A stretch of DNA of 41,013 bases, taken from positions 171,385 through 212,397 of the forward strand of contig RQSC01000012.1 in assembly GCA_013416795.1 (NCBI GenBank), in the 5' to 3' direction. The notes beneath the pieces are model-generated. The model made no database searches and was not told the origin of the DNA. It saw only the letters and a list, made by a program, of their open reading frames with translations. The translations under genes were made by a program, and so were the position numbers. Position 1 is the stretch's first letter; each line of letters opens with the position of its first letter. Of this stretch, positions 8,385 through 18,675 are shown one piece after another. Source of the stretch: Prasinococcaceae sp. CCMP 1430 (lineage: Eukaryota > Prasinodermophyta > Palmophyllophyceae > Prasinococcales > Prasinococcaceae).

Positions 8385-11048
8385 ATGGCAGCGGCCGCTG
8401 CGGAGACGCTCGGCACCGCCGAGGCGCCCGCGGCGCCCGCACCGGGGACGGGCGGGGATGCGGCGAAGGGAGGGCAGCCCCAAGAGGTGGGGGCGATCGG
8501 TGGCGAGGCGCAGGCGCCGAATGCCGCGGGTGGGGCGCCTGCCGCGGACGCTGCGGGTGGCGCCGGCGAGGGCGGCGAGCAGAGCCCGCGCCCAGCCGAG
8601 GACGGGGGCGGCGCGCAGCGCGCAGCAGCTAACGGTAGCGCCGGCGGAGAGCACCCCGCGGCGCAGACGGGATCTGGCGAGGCGAAAGGTCCTGGCGTGC
8701 CCCTGCCGTGGCCCCTGCTGCGCTCGGGCGGAGGCGGAGGTGGAGAAAAGGCCACCGTGAGCAGGGCGGCGCTCGCGGTGTTTGCGGAGGGCGATGCAAA
8801 ATGCGTCCCAGGTGCGGGGCGGACCAGCAACGGCGGCGTAGCAGCCGGGAGCCATCACGGCTGCAGCAACGGCAAGTTGGCGCACCGGGACGGCCCGGTC
8901 TTGGGTGATGGCAGCGACGGCGCGGTCAAAGGCGTGGGCGGCGCCGGCGAGGCCGCCACGGCACCCGCGGAGGGGACCAAGGGCCCGGTCGTGTGGGGGG
9001 CGCTGCTTGAGGCGGGCGAGGAGGCGAAGATGCTTGCGTCAATGGCGTCCGACGCCGCCAAGAAAGTCGAGCTCGAGGTCGCCCATGCGAGCGAAGCGAA
9101 CTTCATGGAGGCGGAGCTGATGCCAGTCCTCGGGCAGTCCCCGCTGTCGGAGCGTCTCGACCTGGTCGTTTGCGGCGACAGCCAGAGAGTGGTGTTGCGG
9201 AGCTGCTTCTCGGCCCATTACGCCCAATGCGAGGCATACCGGCGCGATGCCAGCGCCGCCGCGAAGCATGCCGAGGGTGCATTGGCTGCGGCGGCTGCGC
9301 TCGGAGAGCGCGAGCGTGCGCAGGGCCGCAAGAGTGACCTGGCACAAAAGCGTGGCACCACGCCCGAGACCGCTGCAGCGGGTGGCAGCAGCAATGGCGA
9401 CTTTGTCCTTCCCACGCGCGGGGAGTGGCTGCAGGCAATCGACGGTCTTCGAGGGCGGTACTTGGATGAAGGCAACGGGCTCACGAGCGGCGCTGTTAAG
9501 AGGAAGCGCTCGCAAGCGCCGCGGGAGAAGTCACGCCGGAAACGCACAGACGCTATCCTCGCAGACATGGGCCGGCAGATTGGGGAGCGTGAGGACGGGG
9601 GCGGCGACGCAGGGGCTGGCGGCGGTGGTAGCGGCAGCTCGCAGCGCTCGGAGCTCGATGCCCTTCTTTCGGCGTACCGAAGCTGCATTCGCCCATCGGC
9701 GGGCCGGAGCGGCGGAGCCAAATCACAGCAGGACCACCTCTTCTCGTACCCGACGCAGGAAGACTTCGAGGACACCACGCCGCAGACAAGCGGCGGCAGC
9801 GTGGACCTTACGCGGGTGCAGAGTGGACTCATGGAGCCCTTCCGCGTCGCGCCGATCGCGACGCCGAAAGCCTCGTGGCGGAACGCACGGTTTCTGTCGT
9901 TCCTTCTTGGATACTTTCCCGGGCTCGAGCAGGCGCAGCTGGCTTTGCAGCAACAGAGGCAGCAGATGCAGCTTCGGCAAGCTCACGCGCAGGCACAGGC
10001 GCAGGCGATGGGTTTGACTCCAGCACAGCAACAACAGCTGGCCCAGACCCAACAGCGGCAGCGACAGCAGCAGCAACAGTCCATGACGCAGCAGCAGCAG
10101 CCATCCCCTTCACTGCAGCAGCAGCGGCAGCAAGCTGGCACTCAGCAGCCGATGGTATCGGCCCCGATGACGCAACAGTCCATGGTGCAGGCGGCGATGG
10201 AGCAGGCTGCCGCAATGGGACAGCTGCCCATCGGCCAACAGCAGCAGCAGGCACAGCAGCAGCAGCAGCGGCGGCAGCAATCGCTCGGGCAACAACAGCA
10301 GCTTCAGCAGCAGCAGCAGCAGCAGTTGCAGCAGCTCCAGCAGCTCCAGCAGCAGCAGCAGCAGCAGCAGCGCCAGCCCATGCAGCAAGTTCAGTTGCAC
10401 CAGCTGACTCCTGCACAGCAGCAGCGACTCCTGCAGCGTATGCAAGCGCAAGGGCTCACCCCAGCGCAACAAGCGCAGATGCAAGAGCGCATTCGGCGGG
10501 CGCAGGAGGCGCGGGCTGCGATGAACCCTTTGCACCGAACCCAGCAAAGCCAGCTTTCACAGATGACTCCCGCGCAGCAGCAACAGCTGTTGCAGCAGCA
10601 GATGCAGCAGCGTGGCCTGACTCCAGCGCAACAGGCGCACTTTCAGCAGCGTCTGGCGCAGCAGCAGCAGGCAAGGGCACAGGCACAGGCTCAGGCCCAG
10701 CAGCAGCAGGCCCAACAGCAGCAAAAGGGCCAACAGCAGCAGCAGCAGGCCTCGCAGCAGCATCCTCAGACGCAGGCGCACCAGCAGCAGCAGCAGGCCC
10801 TGCAAAAGCAGGCTACCACTTCAAATGCGCGGCCGGAGGGGCACATGCCTATCAGCTCTGGGGCTATGGCGCAACAGGTGCACCACGCAATCGCACAGGC
10901 GCAGGCGCAGGCAATGCAGGCACAGGCAATGCAAGCGCGTGCGCAGGCACGCGCAGGCCAGCAGCCACAGCAGACGCAGCAGGGCCAACAAGTTCCACCG
11001 CAGCAGCAGCCGGCGCAAATGTGGCAGCAGCAACCGCAGAGCAATTAG
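8385..11048 (+). CDS. Long Gln-rich nuclear-type protein with LTPAQQ repeats
   Basis: An 887-aa protein of no family I recognise. The N-terminal ~200 residues are Ala/Gly-rich. A helical middle follows (EEAKMLASMASDAAKKVELEV and on), then a bipartite-looking basic cluster KRKRSQAPREKSRRKR that could be a nuclear localisation signal. An ordered-looking stretch, SWRNARFLSFLLGYFPGLEQ, immediately precedes a Gln-rich domain covering the last ~370 residues. Within it the heptad [GQM][LM]TPAQQ occurs five times. Such domains are common in transcription co-activators such as Mediator or SAGA subunits, so a coactivator role is a guess. I start at the ATG at 8385 because upstream in-frame codons look like UTR. 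The CAG-repeat DNA makes long alanine frames in the other frames, which are shadows. The gene converges with the hydrolase. Confidence 0.8.
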   Translation: MAAAAAETLGTAEAPAAPAPGTGGDAAKGGQPQEVGAIGGEAQAPNAAGGAPAADAAGGAGEGGEQSPRPAEDGGGAQRAAANGSAGGEHPAAQTGSGEAKGPGVPLPWPLLRSGGGGGGEKATVSRAALAVFAEGDAKCVPGAGRTSNGGVAAGSHHGCSNGKLAHRDGPVLGDGSDGAVKGVGGAGEAATAPAEGTKGPVVWGALLEAGEEAKMLASMASDAAKKVELEVAHASEANFMEAELMPVLGQSPLSERLDLVVCGDSQRVVLRSCFSAHYAQCEAYRRDASAAAKHAEGALAAAAALGERERAQGRKSDLAQKRGTTPETAAAGGSSNGDFVLPTRGEWLQAIDGLRGRYLDEGNGLTSGAVKRKRSQAPREKSRRKRTDAILADMGRQIGEREDGGGDAGAGGGGSGSSQRSELDALLSAYRSCIRPSAGRSGGAKSQQDHLFSYPTQEDFEDTTPQTSGGSVDLTRVQSGLMEPFRVAPIATPKASWRNARFLSFLLGYFPGLEQAQLALQQQRQQMQLRQAHAQAQAQAMGLTPAQQQQLAQTQQRQRQQQQQSMTQQQQPSPSLQQQRQQAGTQQPMVSAPMTQQSMVQAAMEQAAAMGQLPIGQQQQQAQQQQQRRQQSLGQQQQLQQQQQQQLQQLQQLQQQQQQQQRQPMQQVQLHQLTPAQQQRLLQRMQAQGLTPAQQAQMQERIRRAQEARAAMNPLHRTQQSQLSQMTPAQQQQLLQQQMQQRGLTPAQQAHFQQRLAQQQQARAQAQAQAQQQQAQQQQKGQQQQQQASQQHPQTQAHQQQQQALQKQATTSNARPEGHMPISSGAMAQQVHHAIAQAQAQAMQAQAMQARAQARAGQQPQQTQQGQQVPPQQQPAQMWQQQPQSN
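9946..11040 (+). repeat. CAG/CAA-rich polyglutamine-coding tract
   Basis: About 1.1 kb of imperfect CAG/CAA repeats encodes the Gln-rich domain. The longest pure CAG stretches lie near 10305–10325 and 10349–10371. Interruptions by CTG, CTC and CCA create the recurring LTPAQQ motifs. The tract is likely prone to length variation. Confidence 0.85.
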
Positions 11049-11261
11049 AGCTCGTACGAGCTGATTGCAACGCTCCCCCGATTGCAAGGCGTGCGCGCCA
11101 AGCGCAGCTGGAGGGTGACGCGATCCCCCTCACGTTTGGTGCGTCGAGTAACAGAACGGCACCAGCCACCATTGATGACCGTTGTAAGGAGATAGAAGGC
11201 CAGCTAGCTAACTAATTTTTAGAGAGAATGGAAACCACTCATCAATGTGTTTACGGCCTGG

Positions 11262-13129
11262 CTAGCGAGCTACTGCGTCGACACAATCGGCCAGCGGATT
11301 TAACAATGTCTCCCGCTCGCTTGGCGCGATACCCAGCTCAGGGTCGTCGTCGCGGAAATAAGAGATGGCATCCTCGAAGTCGTCGCCGTCATCGCCACTG
11401 CCTGCATCGCCGCCGTCTGCCGAGACGGTCGACACCATCGTCGCGGTGAAGAGCGAGGCCAGCGCGACCTTTCTGAGCGTACGCGCCTTCCAAACCTGCG
11501 CTTCCTCGCTTCGCGGTCGACCGAGCCCGCAGCAGCACCAATGAACCAAGAATCCGTACGTTGGCCGGTGCCACAGCGTGTCTGCCCTCTGCAGAATGGC
11601 CCGCCCTTGAGCCCCGCTGCCGTCGCCGCCCCGGCACAAGTCCTTCAGCAGCGAGTTCACCTCGACCGCGTTCTCGCGGCAGCAAAAATGAGCGCCTGAT
11701 TCGCCGGCGCGCAGGCGCGCCATGTCGTCGCCGTGCAAGTGCACAGGTCAGTCATATGCATCCATGCACGTTTGCGCGCGCACCAACACACAAAGCGTCA
11801 CGCTACGCGCGATCTGGTGCTGAAACGCCATTGCCGCACCTGAGAGAGCGACGAACTTTGCACGCTTGCCCAGCCTGTGCGCCAGCGCTCTGCCGGCAGC
11901 CTCGACGGCCAGCTGATCTTGCACGCCGTGCACCACGAGGATGGGGTACGACGCTTTATGGATCGCGCGCAACTGCATCGTTGATACGCGGTGCGAAAGC
12001 AGATGTGCAATGTCACGCGGACACAGTCAGCACATAGAATTGCACCATTCGTGCGCGCGCGAGAGAGGCACAGTGCTCGCACCTCGCGCCTGGACATCCT
12101 GTGACTGTGCACTGCGTGAAGCTGCCCCTCGAGACCTGCCTGGCATTGCTCGCCGCCGTTCGCAGATGCCTCTATGTACTCCTCTCGGAGGAGCGACTGC
12201 CGGCTCGGGGAAAGCGGCTTTGGCGCCTCTTCGTTCGCTGGCGAATCCGCGTCAGCATGCGGTCCAGCTCTGCGGTCGTTTGCACCGCCATCATCGCCAT
12301 CTTCGTGCATCACCTCGTCAGGGTGGTCTACTCGGTGCGTCAGCCAATCGTCAGTGTAGTGTATCCACAAATCGAACTTTGCGCGTGCTTTGCGCGCGGG
12401 CATAAGCGAGTAGCGCATCATCTTCCCCGCTGCGCCAAGCAGAAAGTCCAGCGGAGGTAAAAAGAAAGCGGACCCACCGCCGAGGCTGCTAGAGATCGGC
12501 ATGAGAGATGCCACACGCTCAGCGCCGAGAAGTGCGGCCACCTTGCACGCAATCATGCCTCCCATCGAATGGCCCACGATGTGGATTCGCTCGCCGGGTG
12601 CATCCCAGCCGGCCGCAGCGAGTGCTGCAATCGCATCCCTCGCCATGAACTCCGTCGAGTAGTCGCTGGCGCGTGAGGGCGATCCAGAGCGCCCGATGCC
12701 GCGATTATCAACAGCAATGCACTGCCGTGCGCTGCTACTGCCGTCGAAGAGCGTGAACTGCGGCGCCCAGGCCCTGCTGGCCGCGGCGACGCCCATGATG
12801 AGCAACACGCGCGCCGGCCGGCTGCGCGTCGCGCCAGTGACCCGAGTGCCTTCGCTTTCGCATTCTTCGCTTCCACCGTCGGCTCCACCACCGCCGTGCT
12901 GTGGTGCAGGTCCGCTCCCGCCGTTCAACGGCCCGCCTGCGTGTGCGTCCCCACCTCCATCGCCGCCGCCACCACCATTGTCATCCTCCCCGTGCACTTC
13001 ATAGTAGATCTCGATCGTATCGCTGCCAGCGTCGCCGGCGCCGTCCGCGGCGGCATGCCAGTTGCGCGGCACGCGTACGAATGGCATCAGAGCCCGCAAA
13101 CGAATGGGGTGGGTGGTCGCGATGGGCAC
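11262..13129 (-). CDS. Alpha/beta-hydrolase, three exons, with C-terminal extension
   Basis: Assembled from exons 13129–12083, 11972–11840 and 11695–11262 (introns 110 and 144 nt, donors GTGCGA and GTGCGG), giving 537 aa. The catalytic elements are present: nucleophile elbow GHSMGG with S188, acid D368 in LVVHGVQDQLA, and H396 in SGAHFCCRE. NRGIGRSG (142–148) and the IMGVAAASRAW strand resemble plant alpha/beta hydrolases of unknown substrate. A Gly-rich low-complexity insert lies at about 48–100. About 125 residues follow the normal end of the fold, with a Cys cluster (HWCCCGLG) and an acidic patch; I recognise no domain there. An exon starting further upstream with a VHLHGDD reading was rejected because no AG acceptor precedes it, whereas GAATCAG gives a phase-correct SGAHF join. 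It converges with the Gln-rich gene. Confidence 0.85.
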
Positions 13130-13462
13130 GGTTGAGTGGGGAGAGCGAGCACCCGCGGCACCCTGCCAGCCCGCGGCGCTCGGGGCGCGCCTGACGCGCC
13201 GCGTGTGGCAGCAGCTGGTTGCGCGAGATGTGCTGCAACACCCCGGCCCCGACTTTTTTTTTTTTTTTTACTCGTTCGGCACAGGTTCTGTACCCTGGCT
13301 TGCTTCAGGGTACGTTCGCGGCTCCAGGGGCGGTGGGCCACACAGCGCATCCCCTTCTCCACCCCCCACCTCACCCCGCGCGCGCGCCTTCCCTCGCCTT
13401 ACACGCACTCGCTCGTTGCGCTGCGCCCTCGCCGCCCTCGAGGCGCGCGAGAGGCGGGCGCG
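13130..13462. promoter_or_regulatory. Divergent promoter region, hydrolase and PRP6
   Basis: The 333 bp between divergent starts contain a T16 run at 13254–13269, the most AT-rich local feature, which may help exclude nucleosomes. No TATA-like box stands out. Function is inferred from position. Confidence 0.45.
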
Positions 13463-16374
13463 ATGGCCTCTGGCAGCAACAACATCCATGCGCGCCCGCC
13501 GCCGGCCAAGGTGAACTTTGGCAAGCCACCGCCTGGCTATGTACCAGGGCTCGGCCGCGGCGCAGCGGGCTTCACGACGCGCTCGGACATTGGCCCCGCG
13601 CGCCAGGCTGCGCCGGGTGACAAGGGCGCGGATGATGACGCGCGAAGGCAGAACCAGGAGTTCGACAAGGTGTGCATGCGCGTGTGCGCGCCTGTGCATG
13701 TCGGGAGAATGGCCGCGCTATGCGGGCGCGAAGCGACGCAGCGCGCGGCGGTGCGAGGCATGCCGTGGTTCATACTGACGCGCGCTGTGCCTCCGATCCG
13801 CCCGCCTCGTGATCGCCTCGTAATCACGCACACGCCTGCGCCTCTGCGGCGCAGTTCGAGGGTGGCGATGGCGGCCTGCTTGGGGCTGGCACGTACGACG
13901 CCGAGGACGCCGATGCAGATCGAGTGTGGGCAGCAGTGGACGACCGTGTCGACGAGCGGCGCCGCGACGCGCGCGAGGCTCGCCTAAAGGCCGAGCTCGA
14001 GGCGTACCGCCGCGACAATCCCAAGATCACAGAGCAGTTTGCCGACCTCAAGCGTGGCCTCAGCGCAGTGAGCGAGGCCGAGTGGAGCGCCATCCCCGAC
14101 ATCGGCGACTACTCGATAAAGAAGCAAAAGAGAGAGACGTGGGCGGCCGCGCCGGACTCGCTGCTCGACCGTGCGCGCCAGGAGACCGAGCAGAGCACGT
14201 CGGCGTACGATGGCGGCGGTGAGGGCCTCAAGACTGACCTCACTGCCGTCGGCGAGGGGCGCGGGACCGTGCTTGGCCTCAAGCTCGACAAGATGAGCGA
14301 CAGCGTGTCGGGGCAGACGGTGGTTGACCCTAAAGGCTACCTGACAGACCTAAGCTCGATGAAGGTGACCAGCGACACTGAGGTGGCCGACATCAAGAAG
14401 GCACGAGTGCTGCTCAAGTCTGTAACCGCCACAAATCCCAAGCACGCGCCGGGCTGGATCGCCGCGGCGCGCTTGGAGGAGGTGGCGGGCAAGATGACGA
14501 CGGCGCGCGCCATCATCCAGAAGGGCTGCGACGAGTGCCCCTCGAGCGAGGACGTGTGGCTTGAGGCGAGCCGCCTACAAGTTGGCGAGCTCAGCAAGGC
14601 TGTGCTCGCGCAGGGCGTGCGTGCGATCCCAACGAGTGTCAAGCTGTGGCTGGCGGCAGCGGAGCTCGAGCACGAGGTCCCGTCGAAGAAGCGCGTGCTG
14701 CGGCGTGCCCTCGAGCAGGTGCCGAGCTCGGTGCGCCTGTGGAAAGAGGCCGTGAGCTTAGAGGGTGAAGAGGACGCTCGCGTCATGCTCAGCCGCGCAG
14801 TTGAGTGCTGCCCGCAGCACGTCGAGCTCTGGCTGGCGCTTGTGCGTCTGGAGTCGTACCGCAATGCCAAGAAGGTCTTGAACAAGGCGCGCGAGACGAT
14901 CCCAACCGAACCTGCCGTATGGTTCACCGCGTGCAAGCTTGAGGAGGCAAATGGCAACGCCGCGATGGCGGACAAGATCATTGGGCGTGGGATGCGCTCG
15001 CTGCAAGGCCACGGCGTCATCATTGAGCGCGAGGCGTGGATGAAGGAAGCGGAGGCCGCAGAGCGCGCAGGCAGCCCGGCGACCTGCGGCGCCATCGTGC
15101 GCGCCGTCGCCACCGTCGGCGTCGAGGAGCAAGACATGAAGCGCACTTGGATGGCTGACGCCGAGGAGTGTATCAAACGCGGTAGCGTCGAGACCGCTCG
15201 CGCCATCTATGCGCACGCCATCACAGTCTTCCCTGGCAAAAAGGGCGTCTGGTTGCGCGCCGCCAAGCTCGAGCAATCCCAGGGCGAGCGCGAGCGCCTC
15301 GATGCGCTGCTGCGGAGAGCTGTCACCTACTGCCCTCAAGCGGAGGTGCTGTGGCTCATGGGTGCCAAGGAGCAGTGGCTGGCCGGGAATGTACCCGCGG
15401 CCCGCGAGATCCTGCAGGAAGCATTCGTAGCCAACCCAGAAAGCGAGGCCATCTGGCTGGCGGCGTTCAAGCTCGAGTTCGAGAACGGCGAGCCCGAGCG
15501 CGCGCGTATCATCCTGGAGAAAGCACGCGAGAGGCAACCGACAGCGCGCGTGTGGATGAAGAGCGCAATTGTCGAACGCGAGCTTGGCAACTCCGACGCC
15601 GAGCTGGCCCTTCTCAAGGAGGGGCTGGCGAAGTACCCGGCCTTCACCAAGATGTGGGCAATGCTCGGCCAGCTGCACGAGCGCCTTGGCAACCGCGTGG
15701 CCGCGAGGGAGGCGTATCATAAAGGATGCGCGCTGTGCGCCAAGGACGAGAAGGTGCCTATGCTGTGGTTGGCGCTTGCCAGGCTCGAGGAAGGCGCCGG
15801 AAACGCGGGCAAGGCGCGTGCGATGCTCGAGCAGGGGCGTCAGCGCTTCAAGGCTTCGCACAATCGCGCGTGTCCGGAGTTGTGGCTCGCCGCCGTCCGC
15901 GCGGAGCGCCGCGCGGGCAACGAGCAGGCTGCGTCGGTGCTCCTCGCCAAGGGGCTGCAAGAGGTCCCCAGCGCCGGCCTCCTATGGGCAGAGTCCATCC
16001 GCATGGCGCCGCGGCCGCAGCGCAAGAGCAAGTCTGCAGACGCGCTCAAGAAGGCCGACAACGATCCCCACGTGGTCCGTGCGATCGCCGAGCTTTTCCT
16101 CTCCGACAGAAAGATCGACAAGGCGCGCAACTGGCTGGAGCGTGCCGTGACGCTCGCGCCGGACCTCGGCGATGCCTGGGCGGCGCTTTACAAACTCGAG
16201 CTGGAGCATGGCACAGATGAGCGGCAGAGCGCGGTACTTGAGCGCTGCGCCAGGGCGCAGCCCGTGCATGGCGAGGTGTGGCAGTCGGTAGCGAAGGCGG
16301 TCGAGAACGCACACCTTCCTGCGGGGCAGGTGCTGAAAAAAGTGGTCATCGCGATGTCGACAGCCGCGCAGTGA
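13463..16374 (+). CDS. PRP6: Pre-mRNA splicing factor PRP6 (U5 / tri-snRNP)
   Basis: Exons 13463–13669 and 13855–16374 (intron 185 nt, donor GTGTGC) encode 908 aa, close to the usual ~940 aa. Exon 1 carries the PRP1 N-terminal signature [21 protein letters not shown], which is nearly invariant in PRP6/PRPF6/STA1. Exon 2 continues with [20 protein letters not shown] and then the HAT/TPR helical repeats to the C-terminus, each with the W–x–x–x–A/L–E pattern. PRP6 bridges U5 and U4/U6 snRNPs in the tri-snRNP in the nucleus. Without the intron the second exon would lack a sensible start. The gene diverges from the hydrolase and converges with SMU1. A TGTAA lies 11 nt past the stop (16385–16389). 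Confidence 0.96.
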
Positions 16375-16483
16375 CAGCCGGCCGTGTAACAATTGGCATG
16401 TACAGTACACCACGATTATGGTCAGGGAATATGCGCAACGGCGCCGACGTGGGCCATTGATATTGTGTGTACACGAACACTCG

Positions 16484-18329
16484 CTACTCCTCCGTGAGAC
16501 AGATCTTGCCATCCATTCCTACTGAGTATACTCGGTTGGAGTGCGGATGGTGGCACATGCTGATGACCTCTGCGCCGTGGACATCCTCTGCCACGCCCTC
16601 CTCCCGGCCGTCCTTGGCGAAGCATGTAATCGCCTGGGCCTCGCTCGCTGCGTAGACAAACTCGCCAGACGGGCTCAGGCAGCAAGCAGTGTACACGGGG
16701 GCACCATTTGCGTCCGCCTTGGCGTGCTTGTACGAGCGCAGCACTTCGCCCTCGGTTGACATCACATGCAGCTCTGGCGAGCGCGTGCAGACCAGCAGGG
16801 CACCGTCCTGGCCGGGAACGGGGGCGAGGTCGACGAGCTGCGGCATGACAGCCGCAGTCTCGGCGGTGGGCGACGGCGGTTTGAAGCTCAACAGGTTGTC
16901 GCCTGTCTTGGCATCCCATACCTGTGTTGGACGTCGCAGGTGACGGCACAGACAGTGAGTCAGCTCGCACGGCCTCGCATGACAAGTATCGCCCCCATCA
17001 TCGGTATGAGCAAATGCGCGGGCGCAAGCGCGCTCGGCGCCGTGGCGGGCGGACCTTAATACTTCCGTCGCGGGCGCCCGAGTACACCCGCGACATGTCG
17101 GCGCCGTAGACTGCACGAACCACGGAACCATCGTGCCCACGCATCTCTTTGATCATGCGCCCAGACTTGAGGCCGTGGACGCGGACGAGGCCATCTGAGC
17201 CCGCGCTCAAAACGTGCGAGTTGTCCCGGCTAAACATGACGCTGTTGGTGCTGCCTGCATGTGCGGCCGTGAATATGCGCAGGAGCTGGCCTGTGCGCAC
17301 GCGCCAGACCTTGATGACGCCATCTAACGAGCCAGACGCCAGCAGCTCCGAGTCACGGCTGAACGCAACGCACAGCACCGAGTCGTCGTGCATCATAAAT
17401 GCGTCGTCCGCCTGGAACTGCAGGTCTGTGCGCATTTTCCCCGTGGCCACATCGAGCACCTCAATGAAACCATCGCTCGTGCCCGCCACCAAGAAGGCGC
17501 CGTCAGCCGACACGGCTACGCACTCCGAGTGTGACTTCTTGCTCCCGACGCGAGTGCGTCGAGCGGGCGCCACGCACGGCCGTTCACCGCGGGCAGCGGC
17601 CGCACCTCCCCCCTCGCCCTTGGCAGCCTTGCCCGCAAGCAGGTCGAAGCGGCCGCCAGCGAGCGGCACCTGGCCAATGTTCTGCTGCCACTTTAGCGCC
17701 TGCCCCAAGAGCGCGAGGAGGCGCCCAGGGGGCACATCCGCGGCCTCCTGCAGCAATTTGTCGGCGGCGCGGCGCCCGCGTCAGCCTCATTGCGGGCAAA
17801 GCTTGCGCTGGCAGCGATGGCTGCGCCGCCGCGCTGAGCGCAGGCACGCGCGACGCACCTTCCCCAGCAGCGCCGCCACAGCCTCCCGCCGCGACTCGCG
17901 ACCCCCGGCGCCGTACGCCTCCCTGGCGTCGAAGTAAGGGCCGGTGACGATCCTCTCGAGCCGCGCGTGTTTCTCCGGGTGCGCCTGGCGCATCTCGGCC
18001 ATCACTGCCGTCTGGCGCAGAAGCGCCTTGGCCGTGTCGGCCTCTCGAGCCTCCGCCATCTCAAGCGCGACAAGCTCGTAGAGCGCCTCGAGCGTGGATC
18101 TCGGGAGTTCCAGCGTGGCTACGGCGGGGAGCACCGCGTCCCACCTGCCACGCCTTGTGTCTGCGAGCAGTGCCGCGCGGCCGCCCGCCGGCGCGTTGAG
18201 GCTCACGCGCGCCTCGCGCGCGAGCGCGACGGCCGTCGCGTCCAGGCCCGACTCGCGGGCCCACTGCAGCACGACGCGCACGACGTCCTGCGCGTCGATC
18301 TCCACCGGGGCCCCTTCGCCAGAAGCCAT
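16484..18329 (-). CDS. SMU1: WD40 spliceosomal protein SMU1
   Basis: Exons 18329–17859, 17747–17055 and 16921–16484 (introns 111 and 133 nt, donors GTGCGT and GTCCGC) give 533 aa, against 513 in human SMU1. The LisH region (about 13–45) is followed by a CTLH-like helical segment with LLRQTAVM and PYFDAREAYG. The family-specific RLLALLGQALKWQQ comes next. WD40 repeats then fill the rest: CVAVSADGAFLVAGTSDGFI, CVAFSRDSELLASGSLDGVI, VMFSRDNSHVLSAGSDGLVR and so on. SMU1 joins the spliceosomal B complex with RED and affects splicing of short introns in animals. The start is the first in-frame ATG before the LisH. It diverges from SEC15 and converges with PRP6. Confidence 0.95.
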
Positions 18330-18675
18330 TTCTGTCCGATCCAAACCCCGGCGCACCCCCCTCCGCACCCCTCCGCGCAGCCGCAACACCGCCGCCGCAC
18401 GCCCCCGCTGTGGCGCGGGCGCGCGCTCACAGCGAGCAACCTAGCTCGAGGCACTTTTCGCCACCAACTGACACAAAAAAGCGTTGGGCGTGTACGTGTG
18501 CGCTGCCACACGCCGCCGCCGCCGCGCCAGAGCTAGCGAGCGCACGCACGCGGCCGTGGCCGCGCGGCTGCGGTCGCCGCGCGCCAGCGCCTAGCGTCCG
18601 AGCGTCTCTGCGCCCCTCGCCGCCCCCGGTCTTTTCCCCTGCGGCAAGGCGACGCCGCTCGTACACGTGCGTGCG
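18330..18675. promoter_or_regulatory. Divergent promoter region, SMU1 and SEC15
   Basis: This 346-bp gap between two divergent ATGs is GC-rich throughout, with one short A6 run near 18475–18480. No clear core-promoter element is visible. Confidence 0.4.

Noticed and set aside
9875-11215. 446-residue alanine-rich reading frame overlapping the Gln-rich gene
   Set aside because: It is the GCA frame of the CAG repeats; it has no motif beyond alanine runs, and the CAG frame has an ordered N-terminal part, an NLS-like cluster and regular heptads.
11696-11748. Hydrolase exon starting with VHLHGDD as the GH…HG active-site strand
   Set aside because: No AG acceptor lies between the in-frame stop and this sequence, whereas the GAATCAG acceptor at 11697/11696 joins in phase to give SGAHFCCRE, the expected catalytic His strand.
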